Shown: piece after piece, positions 34,963 to 43,060 of the stretch | Layout of the letters: every line of letters starts with the position of its first letter | Position numbering within the stretch: position 1 is the first letter of the stretch | Source: Pseudocoprococcus catus | GTDB taxonomy: Bacteria > Bacillota > Clostridia > Lachnospirales > Lachnospiraceae | Length of the DNA: 64,000 nt | Assembly (NCBI RefSeq): GCF_902381825.1 | Contig: NZ_LR698973.1 | Span: 3,053,137 to 3,117,136, forward strand | Direction of reading: 5' to 3' | Made by a program: the position numbers and the translations under genes | The notes under the pieces: model-generated | Database searches by the model: none | Seen by the model: only the letters and a program-made list of their open reading frames with translations | Told to the model about the DNA's origin: nothing

Positions 34963-35846
34963 ATGAAAGCAGACCAATTGATGGTTCCAGTATACATTAA
35001 CGAAAAAATAGTTCTGGATATGCTTGCCATTATTGAAGATGGTTTTTCTACGGTAAGTCAGGTAAGCTATACTGAACACAAAGAAAATAGCAATTCTCAA
35101 AAGCTTGAAGCAGGAGTTTCTACCTCTGCAACACTCTTGAGCAAATTGCTCAAAATTGATCTAAAAGGCGAGCTGTCCCATTCTGGCAATAGTGGAGAAA
35201 ACGAAAGCGTTGCCAAGGAGAAAGTGCATACTAATGTATCTTTGCTCTCCAAGTTTCGGACATTTCTCGTTGATGAAAAATCCTGAAGTCTGGATTTGAT
35301 GTTACAAATATGAAAATTGGCGATTTTATCGAAATAGAGGGCGAACTACAAAAGAATCCGTTGATCAACTATATGGATATTTTTGTAGATCTGTTTCGTA
35401 TGGCTGATATTTTTGCCGAAAAGCCTCAACTGGGTGGTAAAACACAGGCTAAAGCTCAAAAACAACAGGAAAATGAGACTGTTAAACAAATCAAGGCCTT
35501 TGCTGACGAGCTCAAGCATAGCGGTACCATAGACTTTATCTTGTCTGATACTGCTGGTACAGTCGTTCTGTCCGCTCAAGAACAGTATTTGTCAAACGAT
35601 AACATTTCTGAAATCATCGGTGGTCATTTCAAAGTTCTTGGAAAAGTTATCGCAATTTGCAAGGACGAAACAGAAAACATTGACCTTTTGAGAAAGACTA
35701 CTCTGTCTATTCTTCCGATTGATCTGCTGACAGAACCGTTCTCCGGATTTCAGAATGACGATACAAAACAATTTAATCTCCCAGAATTGAAGACTCAGAT
35801 TTCTGGTCCTGCTGTGATCGTTATTCCTGTAGCTATTTACGCATGA
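34963..35846 (+). pseudogene. DUF6414 gene with a one-base frameshift
   Basis: The first frame (ATG 34963, after AGGAGGG) reads QLMVPVYINEKIVLDML to LLSKFRTFLVDEKS and stops at 35284-35286. The second frame continues as ILKSGFDVTNMKIGDFIEIE and runs to 35846. Joining them restores a full-length DUF6414 protein of about 294 residues. The shift is at GAAAAATCC (35275-35280): one more A in the run of five would repair it. It may be a real mutation, a sequencing error or slippage. The family has no established function. Confidence 0.8.
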
Positions 35847-35851
35847 CTTTA

Positions 35852-35891
35852 TAATACCGCCCGTCGATCCGATGACCGACGGGCGGTATTA
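35852..35891 (+). terminator. 14-bp perfect hairpin after the DUF6414 gene
   Basis: AATACCGCCCGTCG and its exact complement flank a 10-base loop. T-runs are weak on both sides, but location and strength fit a terminator. Confidence 0.65.
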
Positions 35892-36011
35892 ATATATGCT
35901 TGGGGATCCGATTTTACCCAAAATCTCCTATGCAAAACGACTATAAAATCGTGTAGCCAATATTGCAGACAGTGTTCAAAGGGTATCAGGGAGTTTTCCT
36001 GGCGAGTTATT

Positions 36012-36404
36012 TTACCAATTGAGCCGAAAGAGAAAATGCGAAAATGAGCAAAGAGCTGTAACTTTGCCCTGTTTGCCAGTTCCCTTCCAACGTATAACTT
36101 GTGTGTGATGCAACAGGGTGTCGCGCATTTCTGGCGGACAGCTGGAATAAAGCATTTTCATCTGATTGACACCCTCATCCTCCAGAGAAATATCTGGATT
36201 TATAAGCGTATCTAAAGAGATGAGCAGGACCTTTGCCAATGCTCTCAAAATCAAATAGGACGGGTTCATTTTCCATTTTTCGATATTGGCAATTTGCTTT
36301 ACAGAAACATGGCTTAGATCAGAAAGTTCCTGCTGTGTCAGTTCTTTATTCTTTCTGGCTTCTCTCATTTTCTGCTCTAAAGCAGTTAAATCATCAATCG
36401 GCAT
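36012..36404 (-). CDS. XRE-family transcriptional regulator
   Basis: 130 residues with a Cro/CI-type HTH (ELTQQELSDLSHVSVKQIANIE, MNPSYLILRALAKVL). The stretch CPPEMRDTLLHHTQVI is a C-terminal feature of related element regulators; the tail after GKQGKVTALC looks frayed, so the very end may be altered. A truncated copy of its 5' end and upstream DNA is at 17961-18110, which places both in related mobile DNA. Start MPIDDLTALEQKMRE at 36404. Confidence 0.8.
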   Translation of the reverse strand: MPIDDLTALEQKMREARKNKELTQQELSDLSHVSVKQIANIEKWKMNPSYLILRALAKVLLISLDTLINPDISLEDEGVNQMKMLYSSCPPEMRDTLLHHTQVIRWKGTGKQGKVTALCSFSHFLFRLNW

Positions 36405-36548
36405 AATCGTTCACCTCGAATATATTTTATCGTTCCGATTTGTACAAAGGAATAACCTTATTGTGCTTGAGAACAGGACTGATTATGTTGATTCCTTTTT
36501 GATAACATGGTTGCTCCATGATTATGGCGTTTCCGGCTACTAATTGAA

Positions 36549-36758
36549 CTATGAGGATGAATTGCAGATTTCAGCTTTTAGTTCGTTGCCAAACGAGAAT
36601 GATATAGAATGCGGTAGGGAGGTTAGCAGTTTTATCCGCTCATCTATGAGCCGTTTTTTATTCTCTGTAACATAAAATTTCATCTGGATATTCCGTTTCC
36701 GGTTCGCCATGCGCCGCTTCCGTTCTTCATAAGGGTTTGGGATTATACCAACAAGCAT
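36549..36758 (-). pseudogene. MobC-like mobilisation protein, truncated
   Basis: 69 residues. The core ANRKRNIQMKFYVTENKKRL is the ribbon-helix-helix start of small relaxosome proteins encoded near MOBP relaxases. After DERIKLL the family continues for another ~60 residues, but here the frame ends in unrelated sequence (TSLPHSISFSFGNELK). The natural start may be the internal Met at 36710. The stretch 36760-37050 holds no gene. Confidence 0.6.
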
Positions 36759-37050
36759 TTTTCATTTTCGGGCAATGGACCTGAAAATCCGAAAAATCGC
36801 AAGCGGGTACTCGCTTGCTGTGCTTGCTATTGAAACCCTACCTTCTATTTCTCCCTCTACTAATACTACAATTTGAAGGTGGAAAAATGGCTGTATCCGC
36901 AAAGAAAAACTGAAAAAGGCCACGGCTGAACCTCCATTCATGGTGTGATCCATCATGGCCCTGGCTACACAAGGAATACAAATTGACTTTTCCGGGTTGG
37001 TGTTGTAAACTGTTATTAGCTTTGACTAACCATAAGGAGGGCGCTCATAC

Positions 37051-37339
37051 ATGACAGATATGGAAAAAGTAAAGATTCATGGCGTCCCGGAAACCATGCT
37101 GCAGACTCTGTTTGCCCGGGCGGCACATGAAGGAGAAATCGATTGAGGCCAGTAAGGCTCGCTTTACCTGGGGCCTGAAAAGCGGTAAGGAACTGGAGAG
37201 CATGGTGTCGGGGCTTACATGGGTCTAGGATGTGAGTTTGGTCGAAGGGATGAAGGAACTGTATCCTGTCTATAAGTTGCTGGGATGGATACAGCCTGTT
37301 AAAAAACTTTCTAACAAGCTGGTAATACTGAGAAAATAG
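37051..37339 (+). pseudogene. SAM-dependent methyltransferase, large internal deletion
   Basis: ATG 37051, with AAGGAGGGCG upstream, opens TDMEKVKIHGVPETMLQTLF and ends at a TGA after about 31 codons. In a second frame the C-terminal part of the same family follows (KSIEASKARFTWG, ELESMVSGLTWV, a TAG at 37227, then SLVEGMKELYPVYKLLGW). The whole SAM-binding core is missing. Related loci carry an intact class I methyltransferase of the leucine-carboxymethyl-transferase type ahead of AraC and ECF genes; that comparison is from memory. Confidence 0.75.
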
Positions 37340-37387
37340 GATAGATATAAACTGCCATTCAGCTTTGTCATAGGAGATGCGTCAGCC

Positions 37388-38323
37388 ATGGAGAAATTGA
37401 ATTATTTAAGACAGGACAAAAAAATACCGGGGAAGGAATCCTTTGTGACCTATGTGGATTTTCAGGTAAAGGATGGCACCGCCGATATGTGGCTGTATGA
37501 CATTTTTCCGGGAGTACAGCTCATGGTTGTAGATTTTTCTTCTGAGAGCTGTTTCCGAAGCGGTGAAAAGCAGAATGTAATCGGGATCAATCATTGCCGG
37601 AAGGGGCGGTTTGAATGTGTGTTTGACAGCCGGAATTATCTCTATTTGGGAGAAGGCGATATTACTCTGAACAGCCAGATGCACCCGCCAATCGCGTCTT
37701 CCTTCCCCTTGAACTACTTTTATGGGTCCACTATTATTTTGTTTCCGGAGGTCATGAAGGATGTACCGGAGCTTCAGGCCTTTCAAATCAGCGCGGAGGC
37801 AATCACAGAGAAATATTCTCTTGAATCAAGATCCCCGGTATTTCGCCGCAATGCGGAAATAGAGCATGTATATCAGGAACTGTATACACACCTGGATCGT
37901 CCGTCTCTGCCCTTTTTGCGGCTGAAGATTTTGGAACTCCTTTATCATTTCCAATTCAGACAAACTCTTTTTGAGGAGAACCAGCACTATATTTCGGGAG
38001 TGACCGTGAAGCGGATCAAGCATGTCAGGGAGCATCTGGTACAGGATATGGAACACCGGACCAATCTGAAGGAACTGGCATTGGAGCACAATTTAAGTCT
38101 GACACAGTTAAAAGATGGATTCAGGCAAATTTATGGCGAATCACCTTATGCATATTTGCGTAGTTACAAAATGCATCGGGCGGCACAGCTTTTGCGCCAG
38201 TCAGAAAAAAAAATCAGCGAAATTGCGCTGGAAATGGGTTATCAGAATCCAAGCAAATTTTCAGAGGCATTCCATGCGGTGATAGGTTGCAGACCAAGTG
38301 CCTATCGAAAGCAAAAAAAGTAG
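37388..38323 (+). CDS. AraC-family transcriptional regulator
   Basis: 311 residues. An N-terminal cupin-like sensing region (about 20-140) is followed by the two-HTH AraC domain: NLKELALEHNLSLTQLKDGF, GESPYAYLRSYKMHRAAQLL, ISEIALEMGYQNPSKFSEAF and GCRPSAYRK. Start at ATG 37388 inside a GTCAGCC context with a weak site; no better start is near. AraC regulators such as YbtA activate siderophore transport genes in response to the siderophore, and the downstream genes make a similar role plausible here. A terminator follows. Confidence 0.92.
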   Translation: MEKLNYLRQDKKIPGKESFVTYVDFQVKDGTADMWLYDIFPGVQLMVVDFSSESCFRSGEKQNVIGINHCRKGRFECVFDSRNYLYLGEGDITLNSQMHPPIASSFPLNYFYGSTIILFPEVMKDVPELQAFQISAEAITEKYSLESRSPVFRRNAEIEHVYQELYTHLDRPSLPFLRLKILELLYHFQFRQTLFEENQHYISGVTVKRIKHVREHLVQDMEHRTNLKELALEHNLSLTQLKDGFRQIYGESPYAYLRSYKMHRAAQLLRQSEKKISEIALEMGYQNPSKFSEAFHAVIGCRPSAYRKQKK

Positions 38324-38337
38324 AAGAAAATCATAGT

Positions 38338-38367
38338 GACACCTTCCGGATGGAGGTGTCATTTTTT
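38338..38367 (+). terminator. Terminator of the araC-like gene
   Basis: GACACCT (38338-38344)/AGGTGTC (38354-38360) stem followed by ATTTTTT, 15 bases after the stop codon. The ECF genes therefore start from their own promoter in 38370-38480. Confidence 0.8.
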
Positions 38368-38487
38368 GGCTTTTTGGAGCATTATGCACAAGACATGGCT
38401 TTTCAGAGTGGCAAAAGAATCTTTCACATGGTAATATGCACGAGTTAGCAAAGACTAATCAAAGATGCAGAAAGGAAAGAAATACAT

Positions 38488-39066
38488 ATGAAAACAAAAC
38501 TTACAACAAAGGATTTAATTACCGCAGGCGCCTTTGGCGCAATTTATTTAGTGCTGCTCACGGTGTTGTCTTCAGTCCTGACCATTGTTCCAATCCTCTT
38601 TCTGGCAACGCCGTTGATTGCCGGCATCATACTGGGAACTGTGTATATGCTGTATGCCACCAAGGTGCCGCGCACCGGTGCAATCCTGGTGCTGGCGATC
38701 CTGGTGGGGCTGATTACGTCCATGGCAACCATTTATCCGCTGATTTTGGCAGTTGTATGGGGATTAATCGCTGAACTCATTACCGCAAAAAGACGCAAAT
38801 CTGCAGGTGCTCTGGCAGTCAGCTACTGTGTGTTCAACCTGACTTCTATGGGTCCCTTCTTTGCCCTTATTCTGGCAAAGGACGCCTTCTTAGAAAGTTG
38901 TGCAGGGTACTATGGAGAAGAATATATCGCAACGCTGGATAAGCTGACGCCCAGCTGGATTGTTCTTGTGCTGATTGCTTTGGCTTTGGTGGGCGGATTG
39001 CTTGGCGGTCTGTTTGGAAGAAAGATCCTGAAAAAACATTTTGTGAAAGCCGGTATTACAGCGTGA
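38488..39066 (+). CDS. ECF transporter S component (MptD/Trep_Strep type)
   Basis: 192 residues with five to six membrane helices, starting TKDLITAGAFGAIYLVL as in the TIGR02185 (Trep_Strep/MptD) group of substrate-binding S components. ATG 38488 follows GAAAGGAAAG. The T-component start overlaps its stop (GTGA). The substrate is not known from sequence; the gene order suggests a metal-chelate or siderophore-type compound. Confidence 0.85.
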   Translation: MKTKLTTKDLITAGAFGAIYLVLLTVLSSVLTIVPILFLATPLIAGIILGTVYMLYATKVPRTGAILVLAILVGLITSMATIYPLILAVVWGLIAELITAKRRKSAGALAVSYCVFNLTSMGPFFALILAKDAFLESCAGYYGEEYIATLDKLTPSWIVLVLIALALVGGLLGGLFGRKILKKHFVKAGITA

Positions 39067-39767
39067 ACCGCGAAAAGATTTCCAGTGGTCTTTTGGATCC
39101 GAGAAGTAAGCTGGCGGTATTTATTGCCGCCTGCCTTTCGGCATTTTCCGGGTTGACACATCCGCAGGAATTTGTCCTTCTTGCCCTGTGTGTGGGGATA
39201 ACGCTTCTGTGCCAGAAATGGAAGAGGGCTTTTTATACCGGTCTTATCTTTGCAGTTATGTTTTTATGCGATCTGTTTCTAGCACCGCGATTGTCAGGGA
39301 TACTGCAGAATATCATCATGCTGGCATGTCATTTCTGCCGGTTTATTTTACCGATGTTTGCAGCCTTTTATATTGTGACACAGACTTCCAGGATTGGGGA
39401 ATATATCAGTGCATTTACTCAGATGCATCTGCCAAACGAGGTCATCATTCCTCTGGCGGTGATGCTCCGTTTTGTCCCGACTATCCAGGAAGAATGGCAG
39501 ATGGTGAATCAGGCGCTCCGGTTAAGAGGGATGGCGCTGACATGGAAAAATGTTCTTCGTCGTCCGCTGCAGATGATGGAATATATGCTGGTTCCCTTTT
39601 TGCTGCAGTGCTCGGTTATCGTGGATGAGATGTCAGCTGCTGTTATGGCGCGGGGGTTTGACAAAAATATGCCGCGAACCAGTTATGCGGAGATTCAGAT
39701 GAAGGCTCTGGATTGGTGTATAATAGCTGTTTCTGCCGGACTGCTGTTCTGGAATCTTTGTTTCTGA
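39063..39767 (+). CDS. ECF transporter T component (EcfT)
   Basis: 234 residues, five to six membrane helices, with the coupling-helix motifs typical of EcfT: ALRLRGMALTWKN and the ECF signature AAVMARGFDKNMPR. GTG start at 39063 overlapping the S-component stop. It links the S component to the ATPases encoded next. Confidence 0.9.
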   Translation: MNREKISSGLLDPRSKLAVFIAACLSAFSGLTHPQEFVLLALCVGITLLCQKWKRAFYTGLIFAVMFLCDLFLAPRLSGILQNIIMLACHFCRFILPMFAAFYIVTQTSRIGEYISAFTQMHLPNEVIIPLAVMLRFVPTIQEEWQMVNQALRLRGMALTWKNVLRRPLQMMEYMLVPFLLQCSVIVDEMSAAVMARGFDKNMPRTSYAEIQMKALDWCIIAVSAGLLFWNLCF

Positions 39768-39784
39768 GGAAGGGAGGAGATGTT

Positions 39785-42700
39785 TTGATCAAACTGAATC
39801 ATGTTTCCTTTTCTTACCAGAACGGGGAAGCAAATGAAATGCAGGTGCTGTCTGATGTAAGCTTTCAGGCATCACGCGGAGAATGTGTGGTACTTTGTGG
39901 GAAAAGCGGATGTGGGAAGACGACCATGCTTCGCCTGGTAAACGGTCTTATCCCTCATTTTTATGCCGGGAAACTGGAGGGGAATGTCCTTGTAGGCGGA
40001 CAGGAAATGCAGCAGACACCGTTGCCCAAAATGTCCCGGATTGTGGGAAGTGTCTTCCAGAATCCCCGTACCCAGTTTTTTCATCTGGATACGACCGGAG
40101 AGATGGCTTTTAATCTGGAAAATCAGAATGTCCCCCGCCTGCAGATGAAGAAGCGTCTGGAGGAGGTGTCCTATCGTCTGAACCTGCAGGAGCTGATGGA
40201 CCGGAATATTTTTGAACTGTCAGGCGGCGAGAAACAGCAGATCGCCTGCGGCTCCGTTTATGCGGCTTTACCGTCGGTCATCGTTATGGATGAGCCTTCT
40301 TCTAATCTGGATATGGAGAGCATCCGAAAACTGCAGAAGTTGATCCGCATGATGAAGGATGAAGGAAGAACTGTGCTGATTTCAGAGCATCGGCTGTGGT
40401 ATCTGGAGGGAATCGCTGACCGTTATGTGCTGCTGGAGGATGGCCGGATCAGGCAGGAATTTACGCCGGAAGCAGCGGCCGATCTTTCGCTGGAGAAGCG
40501 CAAAGCGTTGGGACTCAGGGCAGTAAAGCGGGAGCAGCTTTATGAGCTGAGGCCCGATATGGGGCTGATAAAACAAAAGAGTACCGGGCTGGAAATAGAT
40601 GGGCTTCAGTTTAGCCGCCAGATGCGCCAGGTACTGAATGTGCCGCATTTAGAAATACCGTCAGGGGCAATCGTAGCGGTGATCGGAGAAAACGGTGCCG
40701 GGAAATCCACTTTCAGTCTTTGCCTGGCAGGTCTTTTGAAGCATACGGGTACAGTACGGATCGACGGCAAGAAGATCGCGCATAAAAAGCTGCCGGAGCA
40801 GGTCTACCTGGTCATGCAGGAGGCAGGACATCAACTGTTCAGCGATACGGTATTGGGTGAATTGACCTTGAATAATCCGGCGCTGTCAGAAGAAAAGGGC
40901 AAAGAGGTTTTGACAACGCTGGGCTTAAATGGTATGGAGAACCGTCACCCTGGCTCCCTCTCCGGAGGTCAGCAACAAAGGCTTTCTCTGGGAACAGCTC
41001 TTTGCATGAAGCGAAAACTGATGCTCTATGATGAGCCGACCAGCGGTCAGGATGGAGAAAATCTGCTGCGGACAGCGGAGCTGATCCGTGCAGCCAATAA
41101 ACAGGCAGCCAGTACCCTGATCGTGACACATGATCCGGAGTTGATCTTGCACTGTGCGACCCATATTCTGCATATCCACGCAGGGGAAGTAAAGAAATTT
41201 ATACCGCTTGATGAGAGGGGAGTGCTTTATATGAAGAAGGTATTTGGAGAGGATGCGCAGACAAAGAAGCCGCAGAAAACCGGTATTCCGCGCCTGCTGG
41301 AGTTTACAGGACGGCATCGTCCCCTACTGGGCGCTGCGCAGTTGTTGTCCGGCATCAGCGCCTTGTTCCTTCTGGGACCGTTTGTGTGTGTTTATTTTGC
41401 GGCCCGTGCGCTTTTAACCGGACTGGCCGGAGGAGGTTTTGCTATCTCGTCCCTGGTGCAGTGGGGGGTGTGGGCATTGGCGCTGGAACTGACCGGGCTG
41501 ATCATTAATTTTGCGGCACTTATGTGCTCCCATACCGCAGCTTTTCATACAGAAAAGAATTTAAAAATGGCAGCGCTCCGTCATTTGTCCAGGATGCCAA
41601 TGGGGTATTTTGAGGAAAATCCCAGCGGTAAGCTAAGAAAAATCATTGATGAAAACAGCGCCCAAATGGAGACTTACCTTGCCCATCAGCTGCCGGATCT
41701 GGTGAGCGCTCAGGTCACGACGGTTGCCAGCCTTGTGCTGATGCTGGCTATGGACTGGCGCATTGGCCTTCCGCTGATCGTTCTGATGCTTGCAAGCTTT
41801 GCCTGCCAGATGACAATGATGGGCGAAAAAACCATGAATTTCATGAAGCGCTATCAGGACGCTCAGGAGGAAATGAACCACGAGGCGGTGGAGTATGTCC
41901 GGGGAATCTCCGTGATCAAGGTATTTGGACAGTCGGTACATTCGATACGACGCTTCAAGGAAGCGATCAATGCTTATCGGGATGACGCACTGGCCTTTAC
42001 TATGGCCTGCAAGCCCGGATATGTAGGCTTCAATACTGTGGTCAATGCCGCTTTTCTTGTGCTGATCCCTGCCGCACTCATCGGCATGACTTCGGCGGGA
42101 GATTTGACTGCCTTTATAGAGAATTTCCTGTTTTATCTGATTTTTGCACCTGCATGCGCATCTGTTCTCAACAAGATCATGTACATGAGCAACTATAAGA
42201 TGCAGGCTATGGAATCTATGCGGCGGATTGACACAATTCTGCTTGCCAGAGAGCAGTCAGAGGCACAGGAGCCGCAAATGGCACAGGGCAGCGACATTTG
42301 CTTTGAGCATGTGACCTTTACCTATCCCACAGGCGAACAGCCTGCGGTTTCAGATGTCAGTTTTACAGCAAAAGCCGGAACCGTTACGGCACTGGTGGGA
42401 CATTCCGGCTCCGGCAAGACCACCATCGGGACCCTGGTCCCCCGCTTTTATGATGTGCAGGAGGGGCGCATTACGCTGGGCGGCGTGGAACTTTCTGAGA
42501 TCTCCCGACAGGAAGTCATGGGAAAGATTGCTTTTGTCTTCCAGAATCCTAAATTACTGAAAACAACACTGGAGGAAAATATCCGCGGCGGCTGCAAAAA
42601 TGCCAGCCGGGAAGATATCCTGCGGGCAGCCCGTCTGGCACAGTGTGATGATATTCTGGCAAAGCTGCCGGAGGGCATTGACAGCATCGTGGGCGGGAAA

Positions 42701-43060
42701 GGCGTCTATCTTTCCGGAGGAGAAGTACAGCGGGTGGCTATTGCCAGGGCAATTCTGAAGGACGCACCGGTCATCATTCTGGATGAAGTCACGGCATTTG
42801 CCGACCCGGAAAATGAGGTACAGATTCAGGCAGCCCTGAAGGAACTGACAAAGGGAAAAACAGTCATTATGATTGCGCACCGGCTGTCCACCATTCAGGA
42901 TGCGGATCAGATCCTGGTAATGAAAGCAGGGCGTCTGGTAGAACAGGGAACGCATCAGGAACTGCTTGGTAAGAATGGCGAGTATGCCCATATGTGGGCA
43001 GATTACAATCAGGCAATCGCCTGGAAGATTGACCGGAAAGAGGAGGTGAAACCATGCTGA
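39785..43060 (+). CDS. Fusion of tandem ECF ATPases (EcfA-EcfA) with an ABC half-transporter
   Basis: 1091 residues in one frame. Residues 1-480 carry two ECF-type ATPases: first Walker A GKSGCGKTT, signature LSGGEKQQIACG and VIVMDEPSSNLD; second Walker A GENGAGKST, signature LSGGQQQRLSLG and LMLYDEPTSGQD. From about 483 (MKKVFGEDAQ, ATG 41231) a complete six-helix ABC half-transporter with its own ATPase follows: GHSGSGKTT, LSGGEVQRVAIARA, VIILDEVTAFAD. The TTG start at 39785 has AGGGAGG 7 bases upstream. An AGAGGGGAG just before the internal ATG 41231 suggests the two parts were, or still are, also made separately. YbtQ-like half-transporters import iron-siderophore despite an exporter fold. 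Confidence 0.85.
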   Translation: MIKLNHVSFSYQNGEANEMQVLSDVSFQASRGECVVLCGKSGCGKTTMLRLVNGLIPHFYAGKLEGNVLVGGQEMQQTPLPKMSRIVGSVFQNPRTQFFHLDTTGEMAFNLENQNVPRLQMKKRLEEVSYRLNLQELMDRNIFELSGGEKQQIACGSVYAALPSVIVMDEPSSNLDMESIRKLQKLIRMMKDEGRTVLISEHRLWYLEGIADRYVLLEDGRIRQEFTPEAAADLSLEKRKALGLRAVKREQLYELRPDMGLIKQKSTGLEIDGLQFSRQMRQVLNVPHLEIPSGAIVAVIGENGAGKSTFSLCLAGLLKHTGTVRIDGKKIAHKKLPEQVYLVMQEAGHQLFSDTVLGELTLNNPALSEEKGKEVLTTLGLNGMENRHPGSLSGGQQQRLSLGTALCMKRKLMLYDEPTSGQDGENLLRTAELIRAANKQAASTLIVTHDPELILHCATHILHIHAGEVKKFIPLDERGVLYMKKVFGEDAQTKKPQKTGIPRLLEFTGRHRPLLGAAQLLSGISALFLLGPFVCVYFAARALLTGLAGGGFAISSLVQWGVWALALELTGLIINFAALMCSHTAAFHTEKNLKMAALRHLSRMPMGYFEENPSGKLRKIIDENSAQMETYLAHQLPDLVSAQVTTVASLVLMLAMDWRIGLPLIVLMLASFACQMTMMGEKTMNFMKRYQDAQEEMNHEAVEYVRGISVIKVFGQSVHSIRRFKEAINAYRDDALAFTMACKPGYVGFNTVVNAAFLVLIPAALIGMTSAGDLTAFIENFLFYLIFAPACASVLNKIMYMSNYKMQAMESMRRIDTILLAREQSEAQEPQMAQGSDICFEHVTFTYPTGEQPAVSDVSFTAKAGTVTALVGHSGSGKTTIGTLVPRFYDVQEGRITLGGVELSEISRQEVMGKIAFVFQNPKLLKTTLEENIRGGCKNASREDILRAARLAQCDDILAKLPEGIDSIVGGKGVYLSGGEVQRVAIARAILKDAPVIILDEVTAFADPENEVQIQAALKELTKGKTVIMIAHRLSTIQDADQILVMKAGRLVEQGTHQELLGKNGEYAHMWADYNQAIAWKIDRKEEVKPC

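Noticed and set aside
36762..36956. Minus-strand frame of 64 codons
   Set aside because: No ribosome site, no family, and it lies in a debris zone between MobC and methyltransferase remnants.
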